Shown here: positions 43,849 through 55,882 of the stretch, piece after piece
Layout: every line of letters starts with the position of its first letter
How positions within the stretch are numbered: position 1 is the stretch's first letter
Assembly: GCF_002994745.2 (NCBI RefSeq)
Contig: NC_037091.1
Location: 12,772,501 to 12,836,500 of the forward strand
DNA from: Rosa chinensis
Lineage: Eukaryota > Streptophyta > Magnoliopsida > Rosales > Rosaceae
Direction: 5' to 3'
Length of the DNA stretch: 64,000 nt
Program-made: the position numbers and the translations under genes
The notes under the pieces: generated by a model
The model's database searches: none
Told to the model about the DNA's origin: nothing
The model's input: the letters and a program-made list of their open reading frames with translations, nothing else

Positions 43849-46360
43849 TTTTTATCTTTTTAAGCCTTGATGCATTTTTCAAAATGTAATGGGTAATCCT
43901 TATTGCTTTTTGCAGACTTTCAGCAGCATTATTCCAAAAGGAGAGAGGAAAACCAAAATTGCAAAGAAGCTAAGCAAAATGTTGGTGAATCATCTGGGGC
44001 TAACATTGACTAAATAAGACCTGCAGAGTGTGGTTGATCTAATGGAGCCATATGGTCAGATAAGCAATGAAATAGAACTTCTAAACCCTTCTCTTGAGGT
44101 AATAAGTTATCTTATGCATTTTGGTTGTAAATTAACATTGCTTTACTTGTGTAAAGCTAATACTGTGCATCATTAAATTCCCTCATCTCATTTGTACATT
44201 AATATCGGTGCAACTCTGTGTTCTTATTTAATTTAAAGTAAATTAGTTGTTTCAATATATTTGCTTTTCATTAGTTAGCTGTGAGAGTGTGAATAGCTTG
44301 GTGAGGTATAATTTTATCTTCCAAAGTTTACACTGTGCCAAATGATTTCTCCTATTTCTCCTGTTTAATCCCAACTAAGCTGCTTACTTAGACTGAAGTT
44401 ATCGGTGCAGTTTGTTGTCTATGCTTAATTTATTGAGATTTTTTTAATTTCTCAAAAAATGCTGATTTATTTTTTTCATTGATGACCTTTGTTATTATCC
44501 AAGAAAATAAATTGTCAGTTTATTTTACTCCTGGAACTCACTCCTTTTTTCATACTCATAGAGTTGGGATGGAAGCTTAGGTTCCATTTGTTTATGCAAG
44601 ACAGTGAATTAACATAAGTTCATTAACTTTCCAATGGACGAGGGAGACCAAGTTCCCTCATGTTGCCTGGGCCGCAGGTCACGGTCTCATTGCCCTTCTG
44701 TTGCCAAACTTTGATGTTGTAGACAATATATGGCTGGAGCCATTGCCTTGGCAAGTTTGCCTCCTTCTCTATATCGTCATCCTATTATATCTCTATAAGT
44801 ATTTTGTGCGTATGTTGTAACTCTTTTTATCTTTATCTTCCAGTTGTCTTCCTCAAAAATGGTGAAATTGGCTATTTGCTTTCCTCTGATTCTGATATGA
44901 TGGCTTAAATTATGTTATAGATGCATTATAAGTTACACCAATATGCCCTTACTGTTTTTATTCATCTATCTAAAATTTTTAAAAGTTTGTTCCTCTCAGC
45001 TAATTGAAAGTAGAAGTAGGAGAACTAGATAAGAACTAGGCTGAACTTTTGTATTGCAAAGAAAAATAGGAAGTCCATTGTCCAACTGTGTCATGGTATA
45101 GCTACTTGTTTTACTTCATTATCGAATTGGTTTTATAATGCAGCCTCATCCATGAATGGTGAATTTTAATTTTGTAGCTTGAGTTCTCCTCTTAGTCCCG
45201 AAGAAATTGTGAAACCTTAAAAGGTGTCCAATTTGTAAGTTTGTGGGAGGGGATGATGTTAACAATGTTATTTTTATGGAATTAAATCTAAATAAACACC
45301 AGTAATTTAGCGTTCTTCTACAGGGAAGGCGAGAAATGAAGGTTCTGGGAATGGAAATGCTGAATCAAGATCATACCTTGAAAAGAAGCTCGTATTTTGT
45401 TTTGGTTCGCACATTGCAGCACAAATGCTACTCCATTTTGGAGAGGAGAACTTGCTTTCTTCTTCAGAGTTAACGCAAGCACAGGAGGTTAATTTCATTC
45501 TATGCTTTCTGCTTTTCAACGGTATTAATGTAAAGCAAAAAATAATCTTAGAGGATATGCAATGCATAATCATTTCTCTAATTCCCTTCACTTTTCTCTA
45601 GTTCCCTGCACTCTTTTACTCAATTTGCAACAGATAGCTACATAGATGGTTATTCAGTATGGGTGGGGACCTGATGATAGTCCTGCAATATATTATCACA
45701 GCAATGCGGTATTCTTCTTTCTTTGCATTCAAGAGTTGGTCATGACTTGTGTTAGTGATATAGATATTTCTCATGTGCCGTCTAAAACTTCTTTGATTCT
45801 ATTTTCCCTTATTCATTTTGTTAAAATAGGGATATTGAGCTTCTAACTGGAAAGATTTTGTTAATATGAGTTTCTTTAGCCTCCATACCTCTGTTTGTTC
45901 TTCTTAGTTATAATATTGTATTTGTTGTCTAGAGTTGGTTTTGTTTGCTGTACTATTTTGCCTTTTCAGTTTGGTTGGTTACTCTATATATTTGTGTTAT
46001 AATATGCCCCTCTCAAAAAACATCAATTCCCTTTCTATCTTGCTGGAAATTTAGAATGAGGTAGTGAACTGCAATTTTTACTTTGCATTCCATAATCTAT
46101 CAAATTTCCCCATAAAGGATAAATGTTGAAGTCCTAACATGTTCTCTTTGGTACAATCTACTGCTTTAAGCGTGGGGAATAACCATGAGTATGATATGGC
46201 AGTTAAAGTTGAAAAGGTATGATGGCTATGACTATTATTTGTTCTAAGCAATTACTCTATGTTGATATAACTTTCCCTAGTAATGCTATCTTATTTTGTA
46301 GATCCATGATTTAGCATATTATAAAGCTAAAGAAATGCTCAATCGAAATGAGTGGTAGCA
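42453..46360 (+). pseudogene. Captured fragment of an FtsH-like protease gene (FTSHI5 type)
   Basis: Nine exon-like blocks match the C-terminal half of the plastid inactive FtsH homologue FTSHI5, in order: HEAFINQLLVELDG (~42490), MATTRNLKQIDDALKWPGRM (43012), EKTALLRHIELKLVPVSLEA (43597), MLVNHLGLTLTK (43980), WTRETKFPHVAWAAG (44638), SRSYLEKKLVFCFGSHIAAQ (45355), YGWGPDDSPAIYY (45655), NNHEYDMAVKVEK (46170), IHDLAYYKAKEML (46300). Introns with usable GT/AG remain between them. Breaks: one base lost before MATTR, one frameshift in block 3 followed by Trp to TGA, TAA in block 4, TAG in block 7. The ATPase N-terminal part is absent. It lies wholly inside the CACTA element. Assignment rests on remembered family motifs. 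Confidence 0.8.
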
Positions 46361-47297
46361 GCCAATACACCCAAGCGGATACTGATCAAGTGCGAAATGA
46401 GTGGGGAAAGTTTGTTGTCAACACATATGTGCATGAGCCATGAAGTAGCGCACTTGATGATGGTCCATTTTTGCTAAGGAAAGCATCTTTCTTTGTGCTT
46501 CTCTGCTGGTACATTGTCATGCACCATGTGTTGCATGTTTTGGAACAATGGATATATATGCATCAATTTTTTGATGTCCCAAGTAGATGGGCATGCACTA
46601 GGATGTTTTTCTTATTTAAAATGTTGGGTTCAATGATTAGTGGTTTGGAATGTTTACATTTGATGGTTTGCAATGTTTAAATTTGGTATGTAAATGGACC
46701 AAATGCACAATTTAATTCAGGAATGGGATATTCAAATAATTAGACAACATAATAGATATAATGATTACTGTCCGTTGTCTGAATGGCCAAAAATGGGAAC
46801 AAATCACACTGCAATCATTCATATATCACATCAGTTTTTAACAAATCACTGTCTTCTAATCGCCACTCACACAACAGAAGCAATTAAACTCTGTTGTCGC
46901 AATTTTAATCAGACAACAGAAGAAATTGAATTATGTTGTCCCAAAGTTAATCAGACAACAGATATAGTCCAAGAACTGAAGTTTGAATATCAGTCAGACA
47001 ACACACAAAATAAAAGTCTGTTGTCTGAGAAGCTCAACATACAACAGCTTCAAAACTAGCACTGTTGTCTGAAGGCAGTGCTTCAATTGCTGCGCAGCTG
47101 CGCATGACATCTGCTGAGCCATTTGTCGAGCCATCACACAACAGTTATAACACATACCCGTTGCCTGTTTGTTTCTTAGACAACTGTGTTCCACCGATGT
47201 CTGAATTTTCAACAGACAATGGCTCGCTCTACAACAGTGGCACTCTAAATCAGACGACAGTTTTTGTCTGTCTTCTGATAAGTTTTTTGGCTTAGTG

Positions 47298-48200
47298 CCA
47301 GCACCTCTGACAGTATCCCTGTAACTTTTTCCCGCCTGTACTAACTTCAATTTAGGGTTAGCCTCCTTGTCGGGCACTTTGCCTTTGCTTTTTTGGACCA
47401 GCTTCCATCCTGGCGAAGGAGGATTAAGATCAACATTGTTGGCCTTAGGTTCCTCAGAAGCCACATCATTCCTGATTGGTTGGGGAAAGTACAACATGAC
47501 TTTTTCCGAAACTAGCTCAAGCAGCTCTGGTCCCACTTTAGTTGGAACAGATTCAATATCATCATCCGACTCAGCTCGGTCCACCACAACAAAGTGCTGT
47601 TCCACTTCCTTGTATGGACAAGTCTTTATCTTGTGGCGATGGCTACCACATTCTAAGCAGACTTCAAAGATTCCTTCATACGACACAAAAACCCTAGCAG
47701 GCTCATTGCGAAGCTCCATCGGGAGGTCAGCTTCCTCCTCGTCCTCATCACAGATCCTAAGCAGTAGTTTTAGCGGCGTACAGAGATCAATTTCCAAGCA
47801 GACACATGCAAAGATGTAGTTTTCTCCTTGTTCTGTATGCTTATCTATTTTCAGTAACGTCCCAATGACACCAACTATTGGCTGTATAGCTTCCTTATCC
47901 CAATAGTGCAGTGGCAAATTAGGTAGACGAACCCAAACAAACAGAGACTCAATCGTAGAGTTGACAGGGTCGAAATTGGGGGACCATCTTCTAATGTGGA
48001 AAATGTGCCTTTTCACAAACCAAGGACGGTTTTCCAGGACATAGTGTACATCCTCCATCATAGAGAATTCTAGGGAGAACCAGGTATTTGCCATTTGGTT
48101 TAGCTTGATAGTACCATTCAGGTTAGCCCAGTTCTGTCTACACTTCCTAATCTCTTTCTTCACTAGGACTCTCTTTCCAAACACCTTGGCAACAGGAAGT
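47298..48200 (-). pseudogene. LINE ORF1: DUF4283 and zinc knuckle
   Basis: KVFGKRVLVKKEIRKCRQNW, VLENRPWFVKRHIFHIRRWS, PNFDPVNSTIESLFVWVRLP and LPLHYWDKEA are the DUF4283 pattern of plant LINE ORF1. CLECGSHRHKIKTCP is the CX2CX4HX4C zinc knuckle. The frame runs up to the CACTA end at 47297 and beyond it only as chance read-through. The start lies upstream in a different frame, so a frameshift near 48200 is likely. Confidence 0.85.
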
Positions 48201-49190
48201 AGTTTTCAAGGTGTTCTTTGTGGGTGGAAATATATAGTTTTGGGAAAAAAGATATGGGTTTCATTCCACTGCACAGCAATCCCCGACAATGGTGGTAAAG
48301 GATGGTTCATTTGGGGCTGGTCTGGTGTAGGGGTTGAACATGTTGTTGTTCCTGATTTTGGAGGTACCTGCGTGGGCTCTTGCATTGGGGCTGTAGGCCA
48401 TTGTTGATCTAAGACTTTGTTTTGTGTTAGCTGTTGTGGACATCTTGGGGGGGTAAACAGTGTTCATTTATAATGTTGTATGGACTAGGAAGAATTTGAA
48501 TCAAACGCTTAGGATGCCTCACACCCCAAGCGGGATCTTGGAAGTTCAAACGAATCATACCTCGTAATCTAGGAGACCTCAATCTAGTCATAGTGTCATT
48601 AATGCTCCTCCAACCAAGGGATTGATAATGAACCAAATAAAAAACATGGTCTCGATTTATGTTAAGATCTGATACCCAAGCTAATAAAGGTTTAATCGAC
48701 CAAATAGATATAAGTAATGAGTAATTAGGTCGACGTACCTGGGCTAGGTTCACGTAATCAATCTCCAACGGGTTGGGCATTTGAATCATTCATGGGCTGC
48801 TCAATATCTGATTTTGACAATTTCCGAAGTTCACGTGCCCACTTTTGCTCCTCAAAACAGTGATCTCTGCTATTTTCTGGATATTTTGCTTGATCTCCAT
48901 TAAAGTAGTCTGATCTTTTTCCTTTCCGAGACAAAACACCTTGATGACGATCCAACGGGAGCCATATGGAATCACCATAGGCACTTTGACACCTATAAGG
49001 TAGATCGCAGATTTGCCTTTTTTTTTTTTTTTTTTTTGAGAATGAGATCGCAGATGTGCTGTTTAGTGAGAGGATGGGAAATCCCGGCCATGGCGGCCAC
49101 CATCTCACTACTCCGGCGGCCCAGAAACTCAATCGGGCAAACCCTAGCAGAGCTCTAAGATCCCCAAATTAGGCGCGTGTGTGCCTCTCT
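48201..49190 (-). other. 5' part of the LINE, disturbed ORF1 start and leader
   Basis: Open pieces in three frames (49132-48758, 48789-48427, 48467-48261) with no family I recognise. An 18-A tract at 49019-49037 is flanked by short repeats of GCGATCT type sequence, consistent with slippage. A 16-mer at 49137-49152 equals the leader of the LINE at 18259-18274. Confidence 0.45.
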
Positions 49191-49191
49191 T

Positions 49192-49498
49192 TTTACTTAC
49201 TATCAAATAAATGATCATTAGATTCTACATCCATAGAACCAAAAGGACACAATGGAGAAATATTGTGATTATATGTAAAAATTTTGTCTCTTGTTTTAAG
49301 TCCATTTCTTACTAGAGACCAAGCAAAAACCTTTAACTTTTGAAGGTATATTTAACTTCCACATCTCTTGTAATGCGTAGTTTTTTTTTCCCCTTCCTTT
49401 CTTCTTGCATTCCTTTAATCAGAATTTCAGTTTACGTGATAACCCATTTACACTAAACATGCCAAATTTAGCGTTGTTAAAAGATGATGCTGCATTTG
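49192..49498 (-). pseudogene. Older LINE relic, zinc-binding region
   Basis: The minus strand from 49370 reads MWKLNIPSKVKGFAWSLVRN and GLKTRDK, then SPLCPFGSMDVESNDHLFD, the zf-RVT pattern with Cys changed. To the right, KFGMFSVNGLSRKLKF (49480-49440) is the usual preceding segment. A hAT element (49507-50626) sits in it and the younger LINE abuts it. Confidence 0.75.
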
Positions 49499-49506
49499 CA
49501 CATATA

Positions 49507-50626
49507 CAGGGACGAAGCCACTACAAGGGCTGTAGCCCAAGGGAAAAATTAGGCCAAAAACTGCCAAGTAGGGGTATAGCCCAAATAAAAAAATAAATAA
49601 AAAAAATAGTGAAGCTTTGCAATTGCTGTCGGTCCCGAGCCGAGTATGGAGTACTCTCACTCTCTCCCCGAGTTCAAATCGATTTTGATTCCACCTTCCA
49701 GAGTTCCAGGCTCTAGCCACCGAGCCACCTCCCTATTCAGAGTTTCAGTCCGCCTGATCTACCTCTTCCACCACCGTCCACCGAGCCACCTCCATTGTAG
49801 TCTGCATCTCTGGATTCTCTGCGACAGTGCGACTCCTGCTTCTTGAATTCTTGAAGGCTTCAAATCTTCAATCCCTGAATCTCAGATTCTCAGGTAAACA
49901 CCGTATACCCAATACCCATGTTGAGTTGCTGTCTTGCTGATGATGTTTGAATCGTGAATTCGTGATGTTTAGTGTTTAGGGTGAGGTCGTAATTGGGAAT
50001 TGGAAATGGCCGAATGGGTTGATGAATGATGACTTGATGTTGATAATTGGGAATGGGTTGAATCGATTGATGAATGGTGATGTGGTGTTTGCTGTTTGGT
50101 GTCCAGATTCCACATAATTGGGATTTTGGTGAATTTTTTTTTTTGGCAAGGGTTGTTGGGTGTCCAGATTCCACATAAATGAAAGATAAAACCATCAAAT
50201 ACAAATCATGTAGTAATCAAATGATTGAATACCTTTCCATATGAATGCAGATGGTTCCTTGACAAACTTAATTCCAATGCACCAAACCTCATGCCAAATT
50301 TGCTCAAGGATTCAATGGATTATTCAAACATTACATTAGTTAGAATAATTTGACATAGAAATCACAATTTATGATTTTGCAGATCAAGGACAAGCTGGCG
50401 GAGTTGGCTGAGGAGGTACGCAGAAGAGATAAGGATGCTCATATTCCTACCGGAAATATAGACATGAAGGAGTTTGATAAAAAAAAACCTGCAAATATTG
50501 GAGATATGTCATCTCCTCCGTGCACTGAGAATGTCATCTGGAACATCCTTGAAAAAGAGTTTTGTGCAAAATATTTGTTAGGCTAAAATTAGCCAAACCC
50601 TCTGAGGAATCCTGGCTATGTCCCTG
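49507..50626 (+). mobile_element. Short hAT element with perfect 8-bp TSD
   Basis: Ends CAGGGACGAAGCCA (left) and, reversed, CAGGGACATAGCCA (right). CACATATA is present directly on both sides (49499-49506 and 50627-50634). Length 1,120 bp. The left part looks like an untranslated exon with donor CTCAG|GTAAAC (~49892). Near the right end an exon-like block after TTTTGCAG (50383) reads IKDKLAELAEEVRRRDKDAH and IPTGNIDMKEFDKKKP to a stop at 50584. I do not recognise that block; it may be transposase remnant or captured exon. Confidence 0.9.
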
Positions 50627-50634
50627 CACATATA

Positions 50635-53600
50635 TATTTTTTCTTTGGACAATATTTGCTCTTATATTTTGGATGTCGAAGTGATTAATGAGATTCACTA
50701 ATTATGTGATTCTTATACTTACCATTGTCCAAGATCAAGTAACACATACTAGAGTCAAAAGACCTCTGATTGTTTCCCTATGCCTTCTAATCCTTTTTTA
50801 GAGAAAGGGAGAGTCTCTAGTCAGAACAAGATGTCATATTGGTCGTGGCTCCCAGTAAATATGGCTGATGATATTCTGAATCTGTTTAGGGTTTCAAAAC
50901 ACATCTCTGTTGGGATTATATTAGCCAAAAGAAACCAGCATATTATTTTAGTATTGCTTCAGATTGTAAACTTTTGCAACCATACTCCATGTGAGCACGT
51001 ACGCTTTTTCTTTAAGTGATGATGAAACAAATTAACTATTTCTCCACAACTTGTTCACGTTCTTCACATCAGCAAATCCCGATAGGTATCCCAATTTTCC
51101 AATTAGAAAAACATAGTTTCCATCTCCAAATTTGTCTAAAGATGACCTATAGCCCTCTATGGAATCGATCTTGGTGACATACGAAGCAAATCTTTAGCCG
51201 GATTAGAGGAGTATGATGAGCCGAACTGGCATGAACAAGAAACACGAACGATTGAACACAATACCACACGAGTCAAGACATGACATACTGACATGAGCAC
51301 GAAACAGTGATAATATTTCTGTGCGTAAAGTATAAGAAAAAAATGAGGAGTGATGCAATGCCGTACAAGGAAAGTTAAATCGCAGAAAAACAATAAGCAA
51401 ATTTCTTTCATTAGTTTTAATTTTTTTTTCTCAAAATTTCTTTCATTTGAAAAAGGATTCTTGACGGTGGAGTTGATTAAGACTTGGCAGATGAGGCTCC
51501 TAACTTCAAGATGAATGCACATTAAGTATTAAACCACTAAAAATAGGGTTTTTTTTCCTAATCAAATTTAGAGATGGGCACTGAAACCCATAAAGCAGCA
51601 CTGCTTCCAATCAAAGCAGAAACCGATCTTGTTTACCTTGTGTTGGCAAAAAAAAAAAAAAGTTTCTTTTTCTTTTCCCATGTTAAAAATGAAGCTCTCA
51701 AATTGAAGAATTGAATAAGGGTGTCTATTAGAAAAAGGTGTAAAGGAAGGCATCATTGATAATGGTCCTCATTGCAATGATAGATTATGGGCCAAGGCAT
51801 GTGCGCAATTAGAAAGGAATACTGATATAGAGAAGACCAGGATCAATTAAGTAAGGTAGTGGGAATGTTGTATCTATTAGTCAAAAGAGAAAAGATCAAA
51901 ACATTCACAATTCAGCAACTAATAAGATTGTATAATTCATAATGTAGATCAAAAGAAAATGTTTTACTTTGATCTAGTCATTGATCTGTAATTTGGTTAT
52001 CAGATATGATAAGTCGGTGTAAAACAACATGAATAATTTTGTTGTAAATGCTCTTCCAAAATGAGATATATGCTTGCGCGATCATTTTACTGAAAACATT
52101 TTGTGACTTTTTCTGAAAATTCTGATTAGTGTATTTTTAGCAAATTGCGTACTTAAATTCGTCTTCTTTCTTTAAAATGACGTTTTAACTTATGTTGCAC
52201 TTATGTATAGTCTGAAAATTGAAGTTTGGACACCATTACACACTAATTTTGTAGATTATTGATTGAAAGAGCAACACAAAGTCATACTTGGATGTTCGCC
52301 AATAGATGAGGGACTGAATTATACTTGAAGTTACATTATTCATTGAACCAAAAACCTACGAGAATATCAACTAGCAAACATAACATCATCATCATAACCA
52401 AAGAACAAAGGGAGGGCTCATTTTCCCATTCGATTCTGAATATTTTACCGACTAAAAATTGATGGGGACTTTAGTGGAGATGAGCCGGCCCTCAACATCT
52501 TCTTCTATCCAACTCAAGCGCTTACCCTTTTCTTTTGTGCTCTAATAGTTATCAACATGTTGTATATTTTTTCTCATGTCCTTGAATTATCCTGTGGGAC
52601 GTGGGACTCTTCGAGTCACTTTTCAAGATTGAATGATTTAGTAGTCAGACTCATAACCCACAGCAATGGACCAATTTGATATGGACGTGCTGCAGCTAGT
52701 GCCTAGTGGTTGCCTGGTCGGGCAGCTTAGAGAGTTTTGTCATCCTATTTCAATTTTCGAGGTCCAAGTCTTTGAGATTTGTGGACCATATAGAACCATA
52801 TCTATGCATTACGCTGCCTGTTTTGTAGTTTCATTTCCATGATGTCTATATTTACCTACTTTGGGGAAAATGAGATGTGCTAGGATGAATCGTCATGACA
52901 ACTTCAATTTATTCACGTTAGTGAAACAAAGAACGAGGCTTACATTCGATTTGATATCAGTTGCACTTATTAGCACCACTTGACATGGAGTCTTTAATAA
53001 GTATTATTATTATATACATTGAGAGTTTTCAAGTTCATATGTTAAAATGAGTTGGATATTAATGTTTAAAATATTATCATGTGAATGCATCGGTTAATTT
53101 AGAAGTTCCAATAAGTCATTATTTTAAGTTATTGTGATTTATTGATTAGATCGAATCAAAAACACAACTTGGTAGTTTTTCCTTAACTCTAATAAGATTA
53201 GAGAAAACCTATAAATTAAAATATCACTCACATTTATCAGCATAAAGAAAAAGAGATGACGATCATGTCTAGGTACTGAATAAAGTCTTTAAATCAAGTA
53301 GGGTACGAATTTACATTTCTGACATGACAATTAAATGAGTTGCGTTTAGATTTATGTAGAGTCGCCTTAAGGCATCTGTTGTCACTAGAAAGAGAATATA
53401 TATATTAAAAAAAGATTTCTTCTTACTTATGAATGATAAACTTATAGACATTATTAAAAAAATGATAAAACTATATAAAAAAGTACACACACACATTGCC
53501 AAGTATTCCATAAAGAAAAATACAAAAGATCCACATTTACCAACAAAATTATTTGTCTTTAAATGCCTCGCATAAACAAAAAATGACGGACTCCACCGCT

Positions 53601-54620
53601 TCGCCTAGCAATACAACATTTGTTTTGCTCTCATATATTATTATTTTTTTTTTCAGTTTATGCTGCTCTCTTTTCACTCGCTGCTAAAAATAAAAAATTC
53701 ATAAATAGAAGAGAATGAATAGAAACCCTCATTTCAAGTCCAACTTCTTCAATCTCCTTCTCTTCATTATTACTATCATTGAATTTTGAAATTCTTCATG
53801 GGTAATAATTCTACGTATCTTGTAAATTAGATTTTTTATTATTATTGTATTTCTAATAATCTGGTCCTAGTTCTCAATTGCAGAAAAACAAATGTTCATT
53901 GAAATACATTTCTTTACTGTACTATGCATATTTTATCTTACATTAATTTAATTTTTTTTTAAAAAATCAGGTTAGTTAAAAAACTAAAATCAATATACAC
54001 AATCATCCCAAACACCATGGATTTATTTTGCCTTAAGGTCCCAAATTCTCAGAGATGAACTTGCATTAGTGTTTGCCTACTAACATTTATACCTTGCCAT
54101 GACATAAACCCGGCACAAACCAACTCATTAACACCACTACTAACAACTATGTGATGTTTGTATTAGACATTTAGACATCTTATAAACTTTGGACGATATT
54201 TTTTTCATGCATTTTTAATAATAGTAAATAATTATTGTTTGATGAAAAACTAATCTTACTCGGTCATTGGGGTTAGCCTAAGCGGTGATTAGAGTTGAAA
54301 ATTTAGTTAGAATTAAGCTATATTAGGGGTTCGTCTCCCTCCAATATAACAAAAAAAAGAACATCTAATCTTACTAATCGGATAATGTTAGTGGCATGTA
54401 AATTATGTAATTTGACAATTAATGTGACATTTACGAGTTCCAGAAACGTTAAGCAAACCACTACCTGATATAGATAAACAAATGAAAATACTGTTTGCCA
54501 AAAAAAATATTAAAAAAAGGAAAAAACTTGCATTAGCTTCATAAATAATATTATAGTGAAGATAATTAGGATAGAAGCAGAATCTTGTGTTGTTTTACTC
54601 TTACCTACCAACTCAATCAA
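50635..54620. other. Long AT-rich intergenic region
   Basis: No gene, RNA or element end that I can support. 50640-51010 may continue the old LINE relic but shows no motif. Many A/T tracts. Short frames (such as 51157-51522, minus) have no features. Confidence 0.5.
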
Positions 54621-54689
54621 CTAAATCCCAGAAGCTTTTAATTTTTCCAAACAAAACAGAATTCAAACTTTTTGTTGCCTAAAAAGGTT

Positions 54690-55882
54690 GTCACAGTTCC
54701 CCTCCTACTTTTCTCCCAAGCACTAAAAAACAGGGGACCCAAGTCCCCACGACTCTCTCTTCTTCTGCTTCTCTTCTCTGCTCTACAGTTAAGAGATACA
54801 GATACTCTCTCTCAGTACACATCAGACTCTCTCTCACTACACATCAGAGTGAAAGCAACATAATCACACCATGCTTTGTCGGCCATTAAAGCTTCACCCA
54901 AAAGCTCTGGCACCTTCTCTTTCCTAATTCATACACTCACACCCATCATTCCTTTTTCCCTCTTCACAACAACACTGTGCCATAATCACAAGGGACTTGC
55001 GGGCTCTGCTGCTGCTTTTATCAATTTTGATGGGTTATTGCTGTTTTCCGCAATAAAATATTCCCAGCAAGATCTCTCTCTCTCTTTTGTTTCTGTTCCA
55101 CACTTTGCACTCTTGAGTTTGTTTTTGCAATAAAAAGGTGTGGCCTTTTTTGCTCAAATCTTGGCCTTTTGGAGCGGAGATCCCCCACCATTTGCTGCAA
55201 AAGGCGAGCTGGGTTTGTCTCGCTTTTGGGTCTTGGTGCATGATCCCACGGCTTTCAGCTTGTCATTTCAGGGACTCAGTGCCCAAGTGGTGGCATCTTG
55301 CATTATCTCTTTTTTTGATGAGTGATCATGGACTTTGGGAGGTATGCTGCTAAAGCTTTAATCTTTGCAGTCATTGGTTAGTTTTTTTCGGTTTCACTTG
55401 TTTTCGGGGTCTTGGAAATTGATTCTTCACTCTTTTCTTTTATGTTGGTTTTCAGTTTCAGTAGTTTACTGAATTCATCAGTTACTGTGTTATTAGGTCC
55501 TCTCATTTCTCAAATGATTGGTTTATTCATCACTCTTGTGTGTACTGTGCTGTTCTTTCTGTTTAGCAGTGTGAATTTGATGTAGGTGCTTTATGTTATT
55601 TATTCATATAGGTTGTTTAAGTATGTGAATGGTGAAGTTTGTTTTCTCAAATGATTTAGTTGATCTCTTGATATAATTTTATTTTGAATTCTGAGACTGC
55701 TTAATAGTAGGCAACATTTTTGAGATTTTTATTCATTTTGCAATTAAACAGTATTGTACTTGATGCTAGGAAAGCGATTTAGTTATACTGCATTGCAATC
55801 TGAAGTAGCTATCGATTTGCAGGTGCTAAATTATTTAGATATGTGGTAGTTGTGAACTTGTGATCGACTGAGGGTTACTAAG
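54690..55882 (+). promoter_or_regulatory. 5' UTR and leader intron of the LRR receptor kinase (inferred)
   Basis: C/T-rich leader with TCTCTCTC runs from ~54760. A good donor GGGAG|GTATGC at 55341 and an acceptor ATTTGCAG at 55822 frame a possible 481-nt leader intron, 60 nt before the ATG. Inferred from consensus only. Confidence 0.45.

Larger units (their letters stand above)
40499..47297. mobile_element. CACTA (En/Spm) element carrying a captured gene fragment
   Basis: The left end is CACTATGCCAAAATCCTTAT and the right end, reversed, CACTAAGCCAAAAAACTTAT. CCA is repeated on both sides (40496-40498 and 47298-47300), the 3-bp duplication expected of CACTA. Both ends are rich in subterminal motifs of the type CAGACAACAG or its complement in either direction (about 14 at 46740-47290, about 10 at 40535-41010), likely transposase-binding sites. 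No TNPD or TNPA frame is visible: a 6.8 kb non-autonomous element filled mainly by an FTSHI5-like fragment. It interrupts LINE ORF1 in frame. Confidence 0.92.
35818..49190 (-). mobile_element. Long LINE (L1 type), split by a CACTA element
   Basis: The A-tail is on the minus strand (T-tract 35818-35834). Reading leftwards from ~49190 there are a leader with AAACCCTA, ORF1 (DUF4283 and zinc knuckle), the CACTA insertion at 47297-40499, the rest of ORF1 to 40225, and ORF2 from 39956 to ~36007. Without the insertion it is about 6.6 kb, near full length for a plant L1. No TSD was found. It abuts an older LINE fragment at ~49190. Confidence 0.85.

Noticed and set aside
46694..47059. 121-codon plus-strand frame
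   Set aside because: Made entirely of CACTA subterminal CAGACAACAG motifs.
51157..51522. 121-codon minus-strand frame between the hAT element and the receptor kinase
   Set aside because: No motif, biased Phe/Ser/Leu composition and no splice or promoter support.
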